Source: an uncultured Methylococcales bacterium
GTDB lineage: Bacteria; Pseudomonadota; Gammaproteobacteria; Methylococcales; Methylomonadaceae
Assembly: GCA_913019935.1 (NCBI GenBank)
Contig: CAJVZC010000007.1
Coordinates: forward strand, 1-44,733
Reading direction: 5' to 3'
Length of the DNA: 44,733 nucleotides
Below, piece after piece: positions 30,412 through 39,700 of this stretch (position 1 is the first letter of the stretch; the number at the start of each line of letters is the position of its first letter). The notes under the pieces are model-generated. The model was not told the origin of the DNA. It saw only the letters and a program-made list of their open reading frames with translations, and did no database searches. Both the position numbers and the translations under genes were made by a program.

Positions 30412-30618
30412 ATGTCTACAACTACTGGTACAGTTAAATGGTTCAACGAAGCAAAAGGTTTTGGTTTTATCGAACAAGAATCAGGCCCAGATGTCTTTGC
30501 TCATTTTAGCGCCATTTCTGGTTCAGGTTTCAAAACGTTGGCAGAAGGTCAAAAAGTTGAATTTACAGTCACTCAAGGTCAAAAAGGACCTCAAGCTGAG
30601 GACATTCAAGTAATTTAA
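30412..30618 (+). CDS. Cold-shock protein (CspA family)
   Basis: A 68-residue paralogue of the cold-shock protein at 29795-29998. It opens [19 protein letters not shown] and has DVFAHFSAI. The ribosome binding site AGGATAG lies just upstream of the ATG. The consensus promoter at 30230-30257 and long leader suggest cold or growth-phase control. A strong terminator at 30693-30727 follows. Same family as its neighbour but with an Ala-His in RNP2, so the two may differ in binding. Confidence 0.95.
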   Translation: MSTTTGTVKWFNEAKGFGFIEQESGPDVFAHFSAISGSGFKTLAEGQKVEFTVTQGQKGPQAEDIQVI

Positions 30619-30692
30619 ATAATTCAACGATCGGTAGCGTATTTACTTACGGTTTATGCATTAACGATTTCGCTTCTTTTGGAGCGTAGAAG

Positions 30693-30727
30693 AAAGGGCA
30701 GAGCGATTCGCGATGCCCTTTTTTTTT
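30693..30727 (+). terminator. Rho-independent terminator after csp
   Basis: AAAGGGCA pairs with TGCCCTTT across a 13-base loop, then nine Ts (30719-30727). It lies 75 bases after the csp stop. A textbook terminator. Confidence 0.85.
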
Positions 30728-30753
30728 AGATGTTTTGCCTACGTGGTTAATTG

Positions 30754-30803
30754 ACAGGTCTAAAGAATAACTATGGGTATTCTTTAGACCTGTGGTGTTT
30801 TTT
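30754..30803 (+). terminator. 16-bp perfect hairpin with T-run ahead of dbpA
   Basis: A 16-base arm at 30754-30769 (starts ACAGGTCTAAAG) is exactly repeated in reverse complement at 30778-30793, with an eight-base loop and six Ts at 30798-30803. It lies 26 bases after the csp terminator and 43 bases before the dbpA start. Either a second terminator or an attenuator in the dbpA leader. Confidence 0.8.
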
Positions 30804-30845
30804 AGTAGGCTAATTTTTTTGTACATTTCATAAAAGGATATTAGC

Positions 30846-32228
30846 TTGAATCAAGAGCTTTTTTCTACACTTAATTTACACCCTGATATTATTAGAAATG
30901 TAGCCACGTTAGGCTACCAATCTATGACGCCGATTCAAGCCTTGACGTTACCTTCTATTGTTGAGGGTAAAGATGTTATTGGCCAAGCAAAAACAGGTTC
31001 AGGAAAGACAGCTGCATTTGGATTGGGTGTATTACACAGTCTGAACGTTAAATTTTTTCGGGTACAATCTTTAATTATCTGTCCAACGAGAGAGCTAGCC
31101 GATCAAGTGGCTAAAGAAGTGCGTAAATTAGGACGTACGATTCATAATATTAAGGTCCTGACTTTATGTGGTGGCGTACCCATGGGGCCGCAAGTGGGTT
31201 CATTAGAGCATGGTGCTCATATTGTTGTGGGAACACCGGGGCGTATTGAAGATCATTTGAGAAGAGGCACTTTAAATTTAGAGCATGTCAACACCTTAGT
31301 GCTTGATGAAGCTGATCGGATGCTGGACATGGGCTTTCAGTCGGCCATAGATATGATCATTGAACAGGTACCCAGTCAGCGTCAAACCTTATTGTTTAGT
31401 GCAACTTTTCCCCGTCAAATACAGCATATTGCACAGCGCATTATGAAGCAACCCATCATGGCTAAAGTTGAAGAAGGCCATGACTCGAGAACTATTGAAC
31501 AATACTTTTATCAGATAGATCATGTGGATTATAGATTCACAGCGCTACAATTATTGCTGCTTGAGCATCGTTCGATATCTACTGTGGTCTTTTGTAATAC
31601 GAAGCGCGATACTCAGGAGGTAGCAGATCAACTCGTTGATTGTGGATTTAGTGCTTTGGCGTTACATGGAGATCTTGAGCAAAAGGATCGTGATAGAACA
31701 CTCGTGCGCTTTGCTAATAAAAGCATATCCATTTTAGTTGCAACCGATGTGGCCGCAAGAGGGCTTGATATTGACTCATTAGATGCGGTGATGAATTATC
31801 ACATTGCACGTGACCCTGAAATTCATGTGCATCGAATTGGGCGTACTGGCAGGGCAGGTAGCAAAGGGCTAGCTTGTAGTTTATTCGCCGAGAAGGAACA
31901 TTATAAAATTTCACAGTTGGAAAAGTATCTAAACCTGACTGTTGAATCCCAACCATTACCTGCTACAACACTTTTGGGCCAATACACCTATAAACCGCCG
32001 ATGGAAACAATACAAATTGATGGGGGTAAAAAACAAAAGGTTAGAGCAGGGGATATTTTAGGTGCATTAACGGGTGATAAAGGTATTGCTGGGACTCAAG
32101 TGGGTAAAATTGACTTATTTGAAAATCATTCGTATGTGGCAGTTCATCGCGGTGTTGCGGATGCAGCATTGGCCAAATTAACAGAAGGACGACTCAAAGG
32201 GCGTTCGTTTAAAGTTCGGTTGTTATAG
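30846..32228 (+). CDS. dbpA: ATP-dependent RNA helicase DbpA
   Basis: A 460-residue DEAD-box helicase that acts in 50S ribosome assembly and is activated by 23S rRNA hairpin 92. Motifs: AKTGSGKT at 48-55, PTRELADQ, DEAD at 154-157, [22 protein letters not shown] and [10 protein letters not shown]. The DbpA-specific C-terminal RNA-binding domain is at about 388-460: RAGDILGALTGDKG then VGKIDLFENHSYVAVHR. Start is TTG at 30846 with AAAGGA nearby. The gene lies after the csp gene and two strong hairpins. fsa follows after 30 bases. Certain. Confidence 0.95.
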   Translation: MNQELFSTLNLHPDIIRNVATLGYQSMTPIQALTLPSIVEGKDVIGQAKTGSGKTAAFGLGVLHSLNVKFFRVQSLIICPTRELADQVAKEVRKLGRTIHNIKVLTLCGGVPMGPQVGSLEHGAHIVVGTPGRIEDHLRRGTLNLEHVNTLVLDEADRMLDMGFQSAIDMIIEQVPSQRQTLLFSATFPRQIQHIAQRIMKQPIMAKVEEGHDSRTIEQYFYQIDHVDYRFTALQLLLLEHRSISTVVFCNTKRDTQEVADQLVDCGFSALALHGDLEQKDRDRTLVRFANKSISILVATDVAARGLDIDSLDAVMNYHIARDPEIHVHRIGRTGRAGSKGLACSLFAEKEHYKISQLEKYLNLTVESQPLPATTLLGQYTYKPPMETIQIDGGKKQKVRAGDILGALTGDKGIAGTQVGKIDLFENHSYVAVHRGVADAALAKLTEGRLKGRSFKVRLL

Positions 32229-32258
32229 TGATTTAATGTCTATGTACAGAGCGTTTTA

Positions 32259-32933
32259 ATGATTGAATTTTATTTGGATACTGTTGATCTAGCGCAAATC
32301 GCTCGATTTAATGAAAGCATCCCGTTAACAGGGATTACAACTAACCCAACGATTTTAGCTAAAGCAGGTGTGGGTATAACTGAGTTGTTGCCCGAAGTTT
32401 CATCGCTCTTTGAGGCGGGGCCACGGATTCATATCCAAGTGGTTTCAGCATCGGTCAATGAGATGGTTTTAGAAGCTCAAAAGCTACATGCGTTGCCTTA
32501 CGATATTGTTGTAAAAGTTCCTGCTACTGAAATAGGTTTAGCGGCAATCCGTAAGATGAAACAGTATCAAATTCCTGTTTTGGCGACGGCAATATATAGT
32601 GCAGAACAAGGTTTCCTTGCGGCCACCTGTGGTGCTGATTATTTAGCGCCTTATGTTAATCGGATGAATGTCTTAGGTATAGATGGCGTAGCGGTAGTCT
32701 CAGATTTACAAAATCTAGTCGAGTGTCATCAACTTAATTCAGTCTTATTGCCAGCTAGTTTTAAGAATTCTCAGCAGGTATTGAATGTTTTAAAGCTAGG
32801 CGTTGGAGCCATTACTTTACCCATCAACGTGATTGAAGGTTTGTTTAGTCAGCCTATAGTCCAGCCAGCCGTAGAGCAATTTGAGTTCGATTGGCAAACG
32901 GCTTTTGGGACTAAGCGGAGTTTTGAAAGCTAG
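32259..32933 (+). CDS. fsa: Fructose-6-phosphate aldolase (FSA-type transaldolase family)
   Basis: A 224-residue class I aldolase that reversibly splits fructose-6-phosphate to dihydroxyacetone and glyceraldehyde-3-phosphate. The Schiff-base lysine is K86 in DIVVKVPAT. Q60 (HIQVV) takes the place of the glutamate found in classical transaldolases, and T plus Y around TAIYSAEQG and APYVNRM match E. coli FSA (220 residues). Fold and length fit FSA rather than TalB (about 317). The gene follows dbpA by 30 bases with no link in function. In vivo role of FSA is unclear even in E. coli, so I call the biochemical family only. Confidence 0.9.
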   Translation: MIEFYLDTVDLAQIARFNESIPLTGITTNPTILAKAGVGITELLPEVSSLFEAGPRIHIQVVSASVNEMVLEAQKLHALPYDIVVKVPATEIGLAAIRKMKQYQIPVLATAIYSAEQGFLAATCGADYLAPYVNRMNVLGIDGVAVVSDLQNLVECHQLNSVLLPASFKNSQQVLNVLKLGVGAITLPINVIEGLFSQPIVQPAVEQFEFDWQTAFGTKRSFES

Positions 32934-32993
32934 TGTTCAGTTTTATCGAAAATTCAAGTCATGTTGATCAAGCAGATAGAAAGAAAATATAGG

Positions 32994-33599
32994 TTAGGGA
33001 CTTTTATTGCTGTTAATGGAATCATTAATGGTTTTAAGTAAAACAATTAATGATTCATCAGTGGGTATCTCTTGACCGTCAGGTGTATTTTTAGGCGTTT
33101 CTTTATTGTTGTATTTAGCGGTAATAGTTGTTGCGTTGTTTTGTTGAGTAAGTATTATTTTAATTTCTTGATCACTTTCAGGTGATGTAAATAGGTCGGT
33201 AAGTGAAAAGGGTAATAGGCTCTCTTTTTCGCGCCGTGATTTTAAGTAATTATTTAAGCTAATGAGGTAAATGCCTTGATTCCGATTGCGGTCTTTAATC
33301 GGAATGGAATGGTAAGTCAGTACTTTTTCAATTAGAGACCAAGATTGGTTGAAAGGTTTTGAGACCATTAAAGAATAATCATCGTGGGTCTGTAATTGGC
33401 TAGTTGGGGTGCTCTCATCGTGCTCAGCCATAAGTGTTTGTGTAGAGGTATTATTCTTTCGTAAAGCTTGAGGGGGAACCTCTAATTCAGAGATTTTTAG
33501 GTAAAAAAGTTCAGTTTGTTTTTCTTGTGGGATCTTAATGGTATTAAAACTACATGCGGTTAAGAGTGTGGCTGTGAGTATGATGATGTATGGTTTCAT
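32994..33599 (-). CDS. bamC: BamC-like outer-membrane lipoprotein
   Basis: A 201-residue lipoprotein: signal with lipobox LLTAC (C16) and a serine next. Two marks of the BamC/NlpB/DapX family are visible: the short N-terminal LEVPPQALRK, which threads through BamD, and the grip-like segment PFNQSWSLIEKVL with DRNRNQGIYLISL. BamC is an accessory part of the BAM complex that inserts outer-membrane proteins. It is shorter than E. coli BamC (344 residues) and appears to have one folded domain where E. coli has two. It is not next to dapA as usual but stands alone, convergent with fsa. The N-terminal signature makes the family likely. Confidence 0.75.
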   Translation of the reverse strand: MKPYIIILTATLLTACSFNTIKIPQEKQTELFYLKISELEVPPQALRKNNTSTQTLMAEHDESTPTSQLQTHDDYSLMVSKPFNQSWSLIEKVLTYHSIPIKDRNRNQGIYLISLNNYLKSRREKESLLPFSLTDLFTSPESDQEIKIILTQQNNATTITAKYNNKETPKNTPDGQEIPTDESLIVLLKTINDSINSNKSP

Positions 33600-33777
33600 T
33601 TGTTCTAGAGGGTCAATTTAGGGTCTTGCAGGAGTGTTTCTGATTATAAATAAAAATGATGCAATAGGCGTAATCATTTTTAGGTGTATAGGGTGGTTGT
33701 ATTTAGTTTTTTAATGTGCCGCTTTTTCTAGTGATTGAAAGGGTTTTGTTTGTATTAACTTGAAATGATGGATTGTA

Positions 33778-33999
33778 ATGAAAAAAGAAGATCGTCGTAA
33801 TTTTTTTTGGCAGCTAGTTATAAATTTTCTTATTTGGGTAGGCATTACCGGTGTAATTGGTAGTGTATTTGTGACCTTAGGAATTATCATGATTGGCGAA
33901 TATGTCACATTACTGCTGTCTATTCCAATGCTTTTGGCGAGTATAATGCTTTATCGTTGGGCCGATGCAAGAGATTCAAACGTTAAAAGGAAAAGTTAA
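33778..33999 (+). CDS. Small two-span membrane protein, unknown
   Basis: A 73-residue protein with two hydrophobic segments at about residues 12-35 and 39-60, a basic N-terminus (KKEDRRN) and basic C-terminus (NVKRKS), so both ends are probably cytoplasmic. The opening resembles 2TM-domain small proteins of other bacteria. There is no good ribosome binding site. A shorter overlapping frame on the minus strand has no such pattern. It is convergent with the 730-residue gene, 15 bases apart. I believe it is a real gene but cannot name it. Confidence 0.6.
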   Translation: MKKEDRRNFFWQLVINFLIWVGITGVIGSVFVTLGIIMIGEYVTLLLSIPMLLASIMLYRWADARDSNVKRKS

Positions 34000-34014
34000 C
34001 GTTATAAATAATCA

Positions 34015-36207
34015 TTATGCATCGGTTTCATAGTCAGCATTCCGAGTTCCCTGTAGTCGCTTAATCCAGGGTTTCTGGCCTTGTGGATCAACATCAAAAG
34101 CAAGTGATTCAGGTTTGTGCAATAAACCTTTTTCTCCAGAAGCATTGGGGTTAAGTTGGCTTTTCTCAATAAAATCAATTATTCGTTGTGTGTTGTAGAT
34201 GATCAAAACACGGTTACCGTATTGGTTTCCGTAGGTCAAATAAGCAACATTCTCTTCAATGAGTGAGGGATTGAGTTTCATCAATGATTCTATTTTCTGA
34301 TTGTGGTTCTGTGAAAGTTTTTTGAGTGTGGATTCAGGATGGTTCAGCATCAAGTTTTTACAGAAAGATGAAAATGTAGCATTACGTTGGTGATCGTTTA
34401 TTTCTTCTTGTTGCTGCGAATTGAAGGTAAAACTTTCAGCAACTAAATAATGTTGATTGCGAGCCCCATCATTAGCAAATAATGAAATTTTGCTTAGTTG
34501 TTGATCCTCCAGAGCCGCCAGGAAAGAGCGAGGCGCACGAATATGTTTGTCGATGGTTACTACCCAAGGAAGTGCGCGACCTGTTGATTTAAATCGATCT
34601 TTAACGCTCTCAGCAACTACTGAGCGTTGTAATTCATCTTCTCGTCCTACAGGTTTAACTAGAAAAGCATCGACAGCAGTGATTTCGGTATGAAAACCGG
34701 CTAGGTAGAATTGATTAATGATATCTTTATAACGCGGGTTATAGGGGATACAGGTCCCGTCATAAAGTATGTTTATTTTATTTTTTTTGGCTTGTTCAGC
34801 GACTAGGTGACGAAGCCTATTAGCAAAAGGTTCGACATAAATATAATCATCACTGTGATGGTTTGCGGCAGTTAAAACGGTATAAAGGTCGCTTTGCTTA
34901 CGAAAATCATCGAGTGAAGCAATAACAAAATTGTCACTGCATTGTGCTTTAGCAATTTCCTCAACTGCCGTTTTACCCGCACCGGCACCGCCCATGCACA
35001 TAAATATTTTTGGGTTGTTGACGCTGGTCTTATGTTCAAAAATATTAACGACAATGGTATTTAACTTTTTGATGACTTTATTGAGCCGGTTGTAGCCAAT
35101 TTCGATACTACGTTCGAGCCGAGCATCCCCATTAGCCGCTTTTAGCAGCTTGTTTTTCAATGTTGGGTTGTTAGCAAGACTGAAAATAACGTGTTTATTA
35201 TTACCTTCAATTCTTTTTAAAAGTTCAACTAATTCAGTGTGGCTGGGGGAGCGAAGCCCTGTAAGCATATTGACATCAAGACAAAATAGTGGCGCTGCTG
35301 TAGGTTGTGAAAGGCCGATGCCATCAATGTCTTGTTTTTCTGAGGTTCTCAGTTGTTCGGTGCCAGGTAAATAACCAATGATTTTATCCGAGGTATCTAA
35401 GGGGGTATCTGCAAATTGGCGGCCTTTGATAAAGATGTTGTCTTTGATGCTCTCTAGTGGAACTATCGCACCATTAATGGTGACCAAGCAACGAATACCA
35501 TCAGCTGTGGTATGGGATAGAAAGGGAATTCCTGAAATAAAGATTTTATTTTCAGGCCATTGACCGTATTGATTTGCTATGTTTTCAAGCGTCTTAGTTA
35601 GGGTTGGGTTGAGTGCATGTTTAAAGGCAACAGTGACTTCAGCAATAGAACTGTCAGGGTGATGTAAGACAGTAGTATCCTTTTCTTCTAAGCGACGGAA
35701 ATCAATGCCTTGTTCGTAAACGGCCTTAAAAGCAGGGATTTTTCCAAGGGTAATAATAAAGTAATTTAGAGTAATCCTGTTGCCATAATCAAAAGGACGA
35801 ACAGAGCGCATTTTATGGTAAAAGTTAGCGAGTCTGTCAGCGATGTTATCGGTTCTGATGACAAAGCCGTTGTTGTCAAATAGCGCAGAATTTTCATTAA
35901 GATCATTTTCTAAGACCAGGCCCTGTATGACTTCTCTGAAAACACGTCTTTTGTGAGCATGAGGCATATAGCCTGGGCGGTGACTAGCAGTCGCTTGTCC
36001 TTGCCAATCATGATGGATTTCGCGGTGAATTCTATAAAATAATTCTGTCAAGTAAGTAACGCGCTTAGCTTGGTCATGAGATACCGTACCTTCGGTTTCA
36101 CGTTGCAGTGTAGCGAGTAATTTAGTGCCTTGGAAAATACCTAGTGCACGACGTAATTTTTTAAGTTGTCTTTTATGCGTAGTTGTCGTGTTATTGATAG
36201 TGGGCAT
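34015..36207 (-). CDS. Large zeta-toxin-like P-loop kinase with degenerate Fic-like N-terminal motif
   Basis: A 730-residue protein. Walker A GGAGAGKT at 406-413 follows a short beta strand (IFMCM), and SLDDFR at 431-436 corresponds to the substrate-side acidic motif of zeta-toxin/PezT-like kinases. ILYDGTCIP at 480-488 fits the next strand. Around residues 136-146, VRPFDYGNRIT resembles the Fic active-site loop HxFxxGNGR, but the histidine is Arg and one Gly is missing, so AMPylation is unlikely. The middle (200-390) and C-terminus (600-730) are not recognised. Zeta kinases phosphorylate UDP-sugars or other small targets; the target here is unknown. It lies 61 bases after the TIGR02647-like gene and opposite the 1159-residue gene. 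No obvious antitoxin. Confidence 0.65.
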   Translation of the reverse strand: MPTINNTTTTHKRQLKKLRRALGIFQGTKLLATLQRETEGTVSHDQAKRVTYLTELFYRIHREIHHDWQGQATASHRPGYMPHAHKRRVFREVIQGLVLENDLNENSALFDNNGFVIRTDNIADRLANFYHKMRSVRPFDYGNRITLNYFIITLGKIPAFKAVYEQGIDFRRLEEKDTTVLHHPDSSIAEVTVAFKHALNPTLTKTLENIANQYGQWPENKIFISGIPFLSHTTADGIRCLVTINGAIVPLESIKDNIFIKGRQFADTPLDTSDKIIGYLPGTEQLRTSEKQDIDGIGLSQPTAAPLFCLDVNMLTGLRSPSHTELVELLKRIEGNNKHVIFSLANNPTLKNKLLKAANGDARLERSIEIGYNRLNKVIKKLNTIVVNIFEHKTSVNNPKIFMCMGGAGAGKTAVEEIAKAQCSDNFVIASLDDFRKQSDLYTVLTAANHHSDDYIYVEPFANRLRHLVAEQAKKNKINILYDGTCIPYNPRYKDIINQFYLAGFHTEITAVDAFLVKPVGREDELQRSVVAESVKDRFKSTGRALPWVVTIDKHIRAPRSFLAALEDQQLSKISLFANDGARNQHYLVAESFTFNSQQQEEINDHQRNATFSSFCKNLMLNHPESTLKKLSQNHNQKIESLMKLNPSLIEENVAYLTYGNQYGNRVLIIYNTQRIIDFIEKSQLNPNASGEKGLLHKPESLAFDVDPQGQKPWIKRLQGTRNADYETDA

Positions 36208-36268
36208 TTACTTTAGTGAATCCAGATTGGGGATGCGCTATAGCGCATTGGCGAACAAAAGCTGTGGT

Positions 36269-36514
36269 TTATGGCTCAGTTTGCAGTGAAAGTAGTCTGA
36301 AAAGTAATTGGGCGTGTTCAGCGCTGGTGTGTCCTAAATCAGTAAGGTAGCCACCATCGGGGGCCGTTACTAGGTCTTTGTCAAATAATCGTTCAATGCC
36401 AGAAATTTCTTCAGCAGTGGCTGACGAATGAATTTTAATGCCCAGTTGTCTGGAATCTAAATTAAATTTAAGAAGTAAGTTTAATTCTATTATTTCTTCT
36501 TGCGAAAATGTCAT
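36269..36514 (-). CDS. Small TIGR02647-family protein
   Basis: An 81-residue protein closely matching the TIGR02647 conserved family of Gammaproteobacteria: it starts MTFSQEEIIELNLLLKFNLD and has GGYLTDLGHTSAEHAQLL near the end. The mixed helix and winged-helix-like pattern has prompted ideas of DNA binding, but function is unknown. The ribosome binding site AAGGGGGT sits close ahead of the ATG. It is followed on the same strand by the zeta-like gene, so the pair may be one operon, and it shares its upstream region with the divergent 1159-residue gene. Its small size and position would also suit an antitoxin or regulator, which I mark as speculation. Confidence 0.75.
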   Translation of the reverse strand: MTFSQEEIIELNLLLKFNLDSRQLGIKIHSSATAEEISGIERLFDKDLVTAPDGGYLTDLGHTSAEHAQLLFRLLSLQTEP

Positions 36515-36652
36515 ATAACCCCCTTTTTGATTAGATTATACGGTTTGTTGTTAAAATCTTCTAATGAATATTTTGAGGCAATTAGTTAACGTTTTGTTCG
36601 GGCAGGTTATTTTTTAGATAATATTTTATATCATCAGTTAATTTAGTTTTAA

Positions 36653-36680
36653 TTCACCGGCTCGGTCAGTAGGGTACTAT
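36653..36680 (+). promoter_or_regulatory. Candidate promoter for the 1159-residue gene
   Basis: TTCACC at 36653-36658 and TACTAT at 36675-36680 with a 16-base spacer. Both boxes miss the consensus at two or fewer positions. The transcript would begin near 36687, leaving about 110 bases of leader. The 282-base divergent region 36515-36796 holds no other strong signal that I can see. Confidence 0.4.
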
Positions 36681-36796
36681 AGGTTTGTTGTATGAGTGAC
36701 CTTGAAAAACAGATCGGGCTGTTGTAATATTTACAGCTTACGTCTTATTTTTATATAAGAATTTTTTAGTTAAATTAGAGTGGGAAATTGGGTGAA

Positions 36797-39700
36797 ATGA
36801 TGGATTTGTCACAAGCTTTGGGTATATCTGGTAAAGAAAGTGAGTCTGTATTAGATCAAGAGGAATTGCATGAATATATAAATCTAAAATTAGCGTCTTG
36901 TGGGCAACCTGTTTACGCTAATGATGATATATCGGGGATTTCTTTAACAACTCAGGATATGATGCGTAATTATCTTGAGAAGAGCCGTCAATTGGCTTCT
37001 ACGCGTTACCCTGTAGATCAACGGATTCAAGATTTTTTAAATGATTATTTGTCGGATCTAAATTTAGAGCAGATTCCGCAGTTGCCTACGATTAGTTTTG
37101 AATTAGATCGCCATGGTATCGCCAGAGAGTTATCGATCACTAAAGGTGAACAAACTTTTAAGTCAGATTATGTAACTAGTTACAAAATAAACCAAGGTGT
37201 TTTACATAATCCTGCCAGTGATCGCAGAACAACGAAAGGCTCATTTCATGTGGCGTCTGGAGGATTACCCGTTGCCGGTGATAAAAAAGAAGTTCCAAAA
37301 GAGACTTTTGCTTGGTTATTAAAGCATGCGATTGATTCAACACCTGATCTGTTATCTATACCTTTTTGTTCAAATCAGCCCGAAACGGCTCAACTCTTTG
37401 CATCATTACTTTTAAGACCGACGGTTTGCCCAGAAGTCCCAGGTTTTGATTACAAAAAATCGATGGAAGTGCGTTTCTTTGCACCAGGTAGTCTAGTGAG
37501 TAACTTAGATTTTGTTGAGAGTATTTTTGGAAATGCTGGCAACCCTGCTTTACCTGATAATGATGCTGCCTTGGATATAAAGCACTGGAGTGGTCATACC
37601 GGTTGTGTGATTCTGGCGCCGCATTTAGTTAATTTTACTAAACAAGAACTTGGTTTACCGCATTGGAATGAAGCAACTGAGCGGCAACGTCGTGATGAGA
37701 TGTGTTGGCAGACAGAGGATGAGCTCTACAATGGCGGTCAAGCATTTAAACTTACAGCACGAACTGATCAAGGTGTCATTATTACACTGATAGCCGATAA
37801 TTATTTTGGTTATTGTAAGAAAGAAGTTAAAACTCAAATTACTTATGCCGCTAATTTATACGGATTAGCTGAAGAAGAGCATGCCGGTGGAGCATTGGCT
37901 TTTTGCCGTAGAAATCATGGTGAAGAGTATGGCATTGGGAGCCCTACTCGTCAGTCTGGGTATGATTTCCAAAATGTTGCGATGCAATTTGGTGATGTTA
38001 TTGATGTTTTGTCCGAAGGATACGGGATTGATAAAAGATATCCTCAATTAATCTATGTGCCGCAAGATTTGCGTATGGATTTAAATGCACAAACCATCAC
38101 TTGGTTTAAAGGACGTGATAAACACTCTATTCGACTTCAACCTGGTTTTGTTTATATGCAGCCCAATGGTTATAAGATCGAAATGGAGAAACACCCTGGC
38201 GTAGACAGTTGGTATCTAGTTGGTACTGATCCTGAAGGTACGTTTTGTCATAAACCCTGTACCGTATCTGGTGGAGGGAAATCTGAAATCTCTAAATCAA
38301 TTGAGGATGCTATCTTATATAACCCCTTGTTTGTCAATGATTTGCAACAAGATTTGGATAGTGTTCAGGAGATATTTGATAAAGATTATACTGGGCGCTT
38401 TAAGTCAGGGCATGAGTATGAGGATCACGATCCAAGCCGTATGCCTTTAAGCGATGAGCGAAGTTTAGGTTCTGTCATTAAGCTATTATCGGGATCTTCT
38501 AGTCATACAGATGAATATAATGCGTGGCTGAAATCTATACCGCCTTATATCCTAGCATTAGTGTTTGTGGTTAAACGTTTTTACCGGTCTGAGTGGGGTG
38601 ACGATTGGCGTCAGTTCTTTTCAGTCGATACGGTAGATGGTGCGCCGGCTCATGAGTTACGGATGAATTACCACAAAATATTAGCCTCCTATTTACGTGT
38701 TGGATTTGATCAGAATGGTGGTTGGCGGACATTTAAATTACGCCAAGATTTTATGGCCGCTGAAAAGATCCAAATGGAAGATGATATAAGTGCTTCTGTG
38801 GTTGTGCCCAAAGAGATTATTAATGATTTTTGCGCGCAGACCATTCCTAATGAGAGTGTGAAATTAATAGAGAATTGTGAGTTTAGATTATTTCAGCGCC
38901 CAGATGATGCGATCATTCCAGGCTATGATAAGCAAACAGAATTTAATTTAGCTCAAAAGGGAAATTTTTTGGCTAATTATGAACCATTGGTCGGGGACAG
39001 TTTATCTGAAGTCGTTAGTGATGTGATTAAGTTCACTAAGTTTACGGAGCCAATGCACTCACTCTTAACCGATAGTGTTAAAAAATCGGATAGATTTGTC
39101 TGTTCATCGGCCCATCCTCGGATAGTGGATGGTGCGCCATCAAAGAACCCGCGTTATTTAGAGACTCGTGTTGATATTCTTGATCCTTCAAGAAAATATA
39201 TTGCTGAAATGGGTATTCGATTGCACCGAAAAATAGCACTTGATACACCTATTTGTCATCCAGTCGATGCAGTGTTAACGGGGCGTCGAAATAATCCGCG
39301 TGAGCCTGGTATTAGACCTTTGGCCGTTTATAATCCGATTCATTTTCAGGAGTTGCCAGAATTGTTTATGGATTTTGTTAGTTCATTAACCGGCAAATCC
39401 CCTTCAACAACTGGAGCGGGCAGTGAAGGTGCCTTAACAAAAGGTCCTTTTAATGCGCTGAGGACGACCGCTGACCTAAATAATGCCTTGGTTTCCTTTA
39501 TTGTGACCGGCTATGCAGGGTTTTCAAGTTCAGCAGGTTATATTGGTACTAATATGCGTGTGGATCATGATGTAAGCCTACTCATTCCTGAGATCTGGAC
39601 ACGACTTAGTGTTGAAGAGAGAGACTCCGAGTATATGATTAAAAATCAATATTTAGAGTCTGTAGAAGATTTTGAGTATAACGGCGAGCCAGTCCTAGGG

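Noticed and set aside
32259-32933. Classical transaldolase
   Set aside because: Length is about 224 not 317 residues, and Q60 replaces the transaldolase Glu.
33711-33908. Minus-strand frame opposite the small membrane protein
   Set aside because: No motif and no ribosome binding site, while the plus-strand frame shows two clear membrane spans.
34015-36207. Active Fic AMP-transferase
   Set aside because: The histidine of HxFxxGNGR is Arg and the second Gly is missing, so I describe only a degenerate motif.
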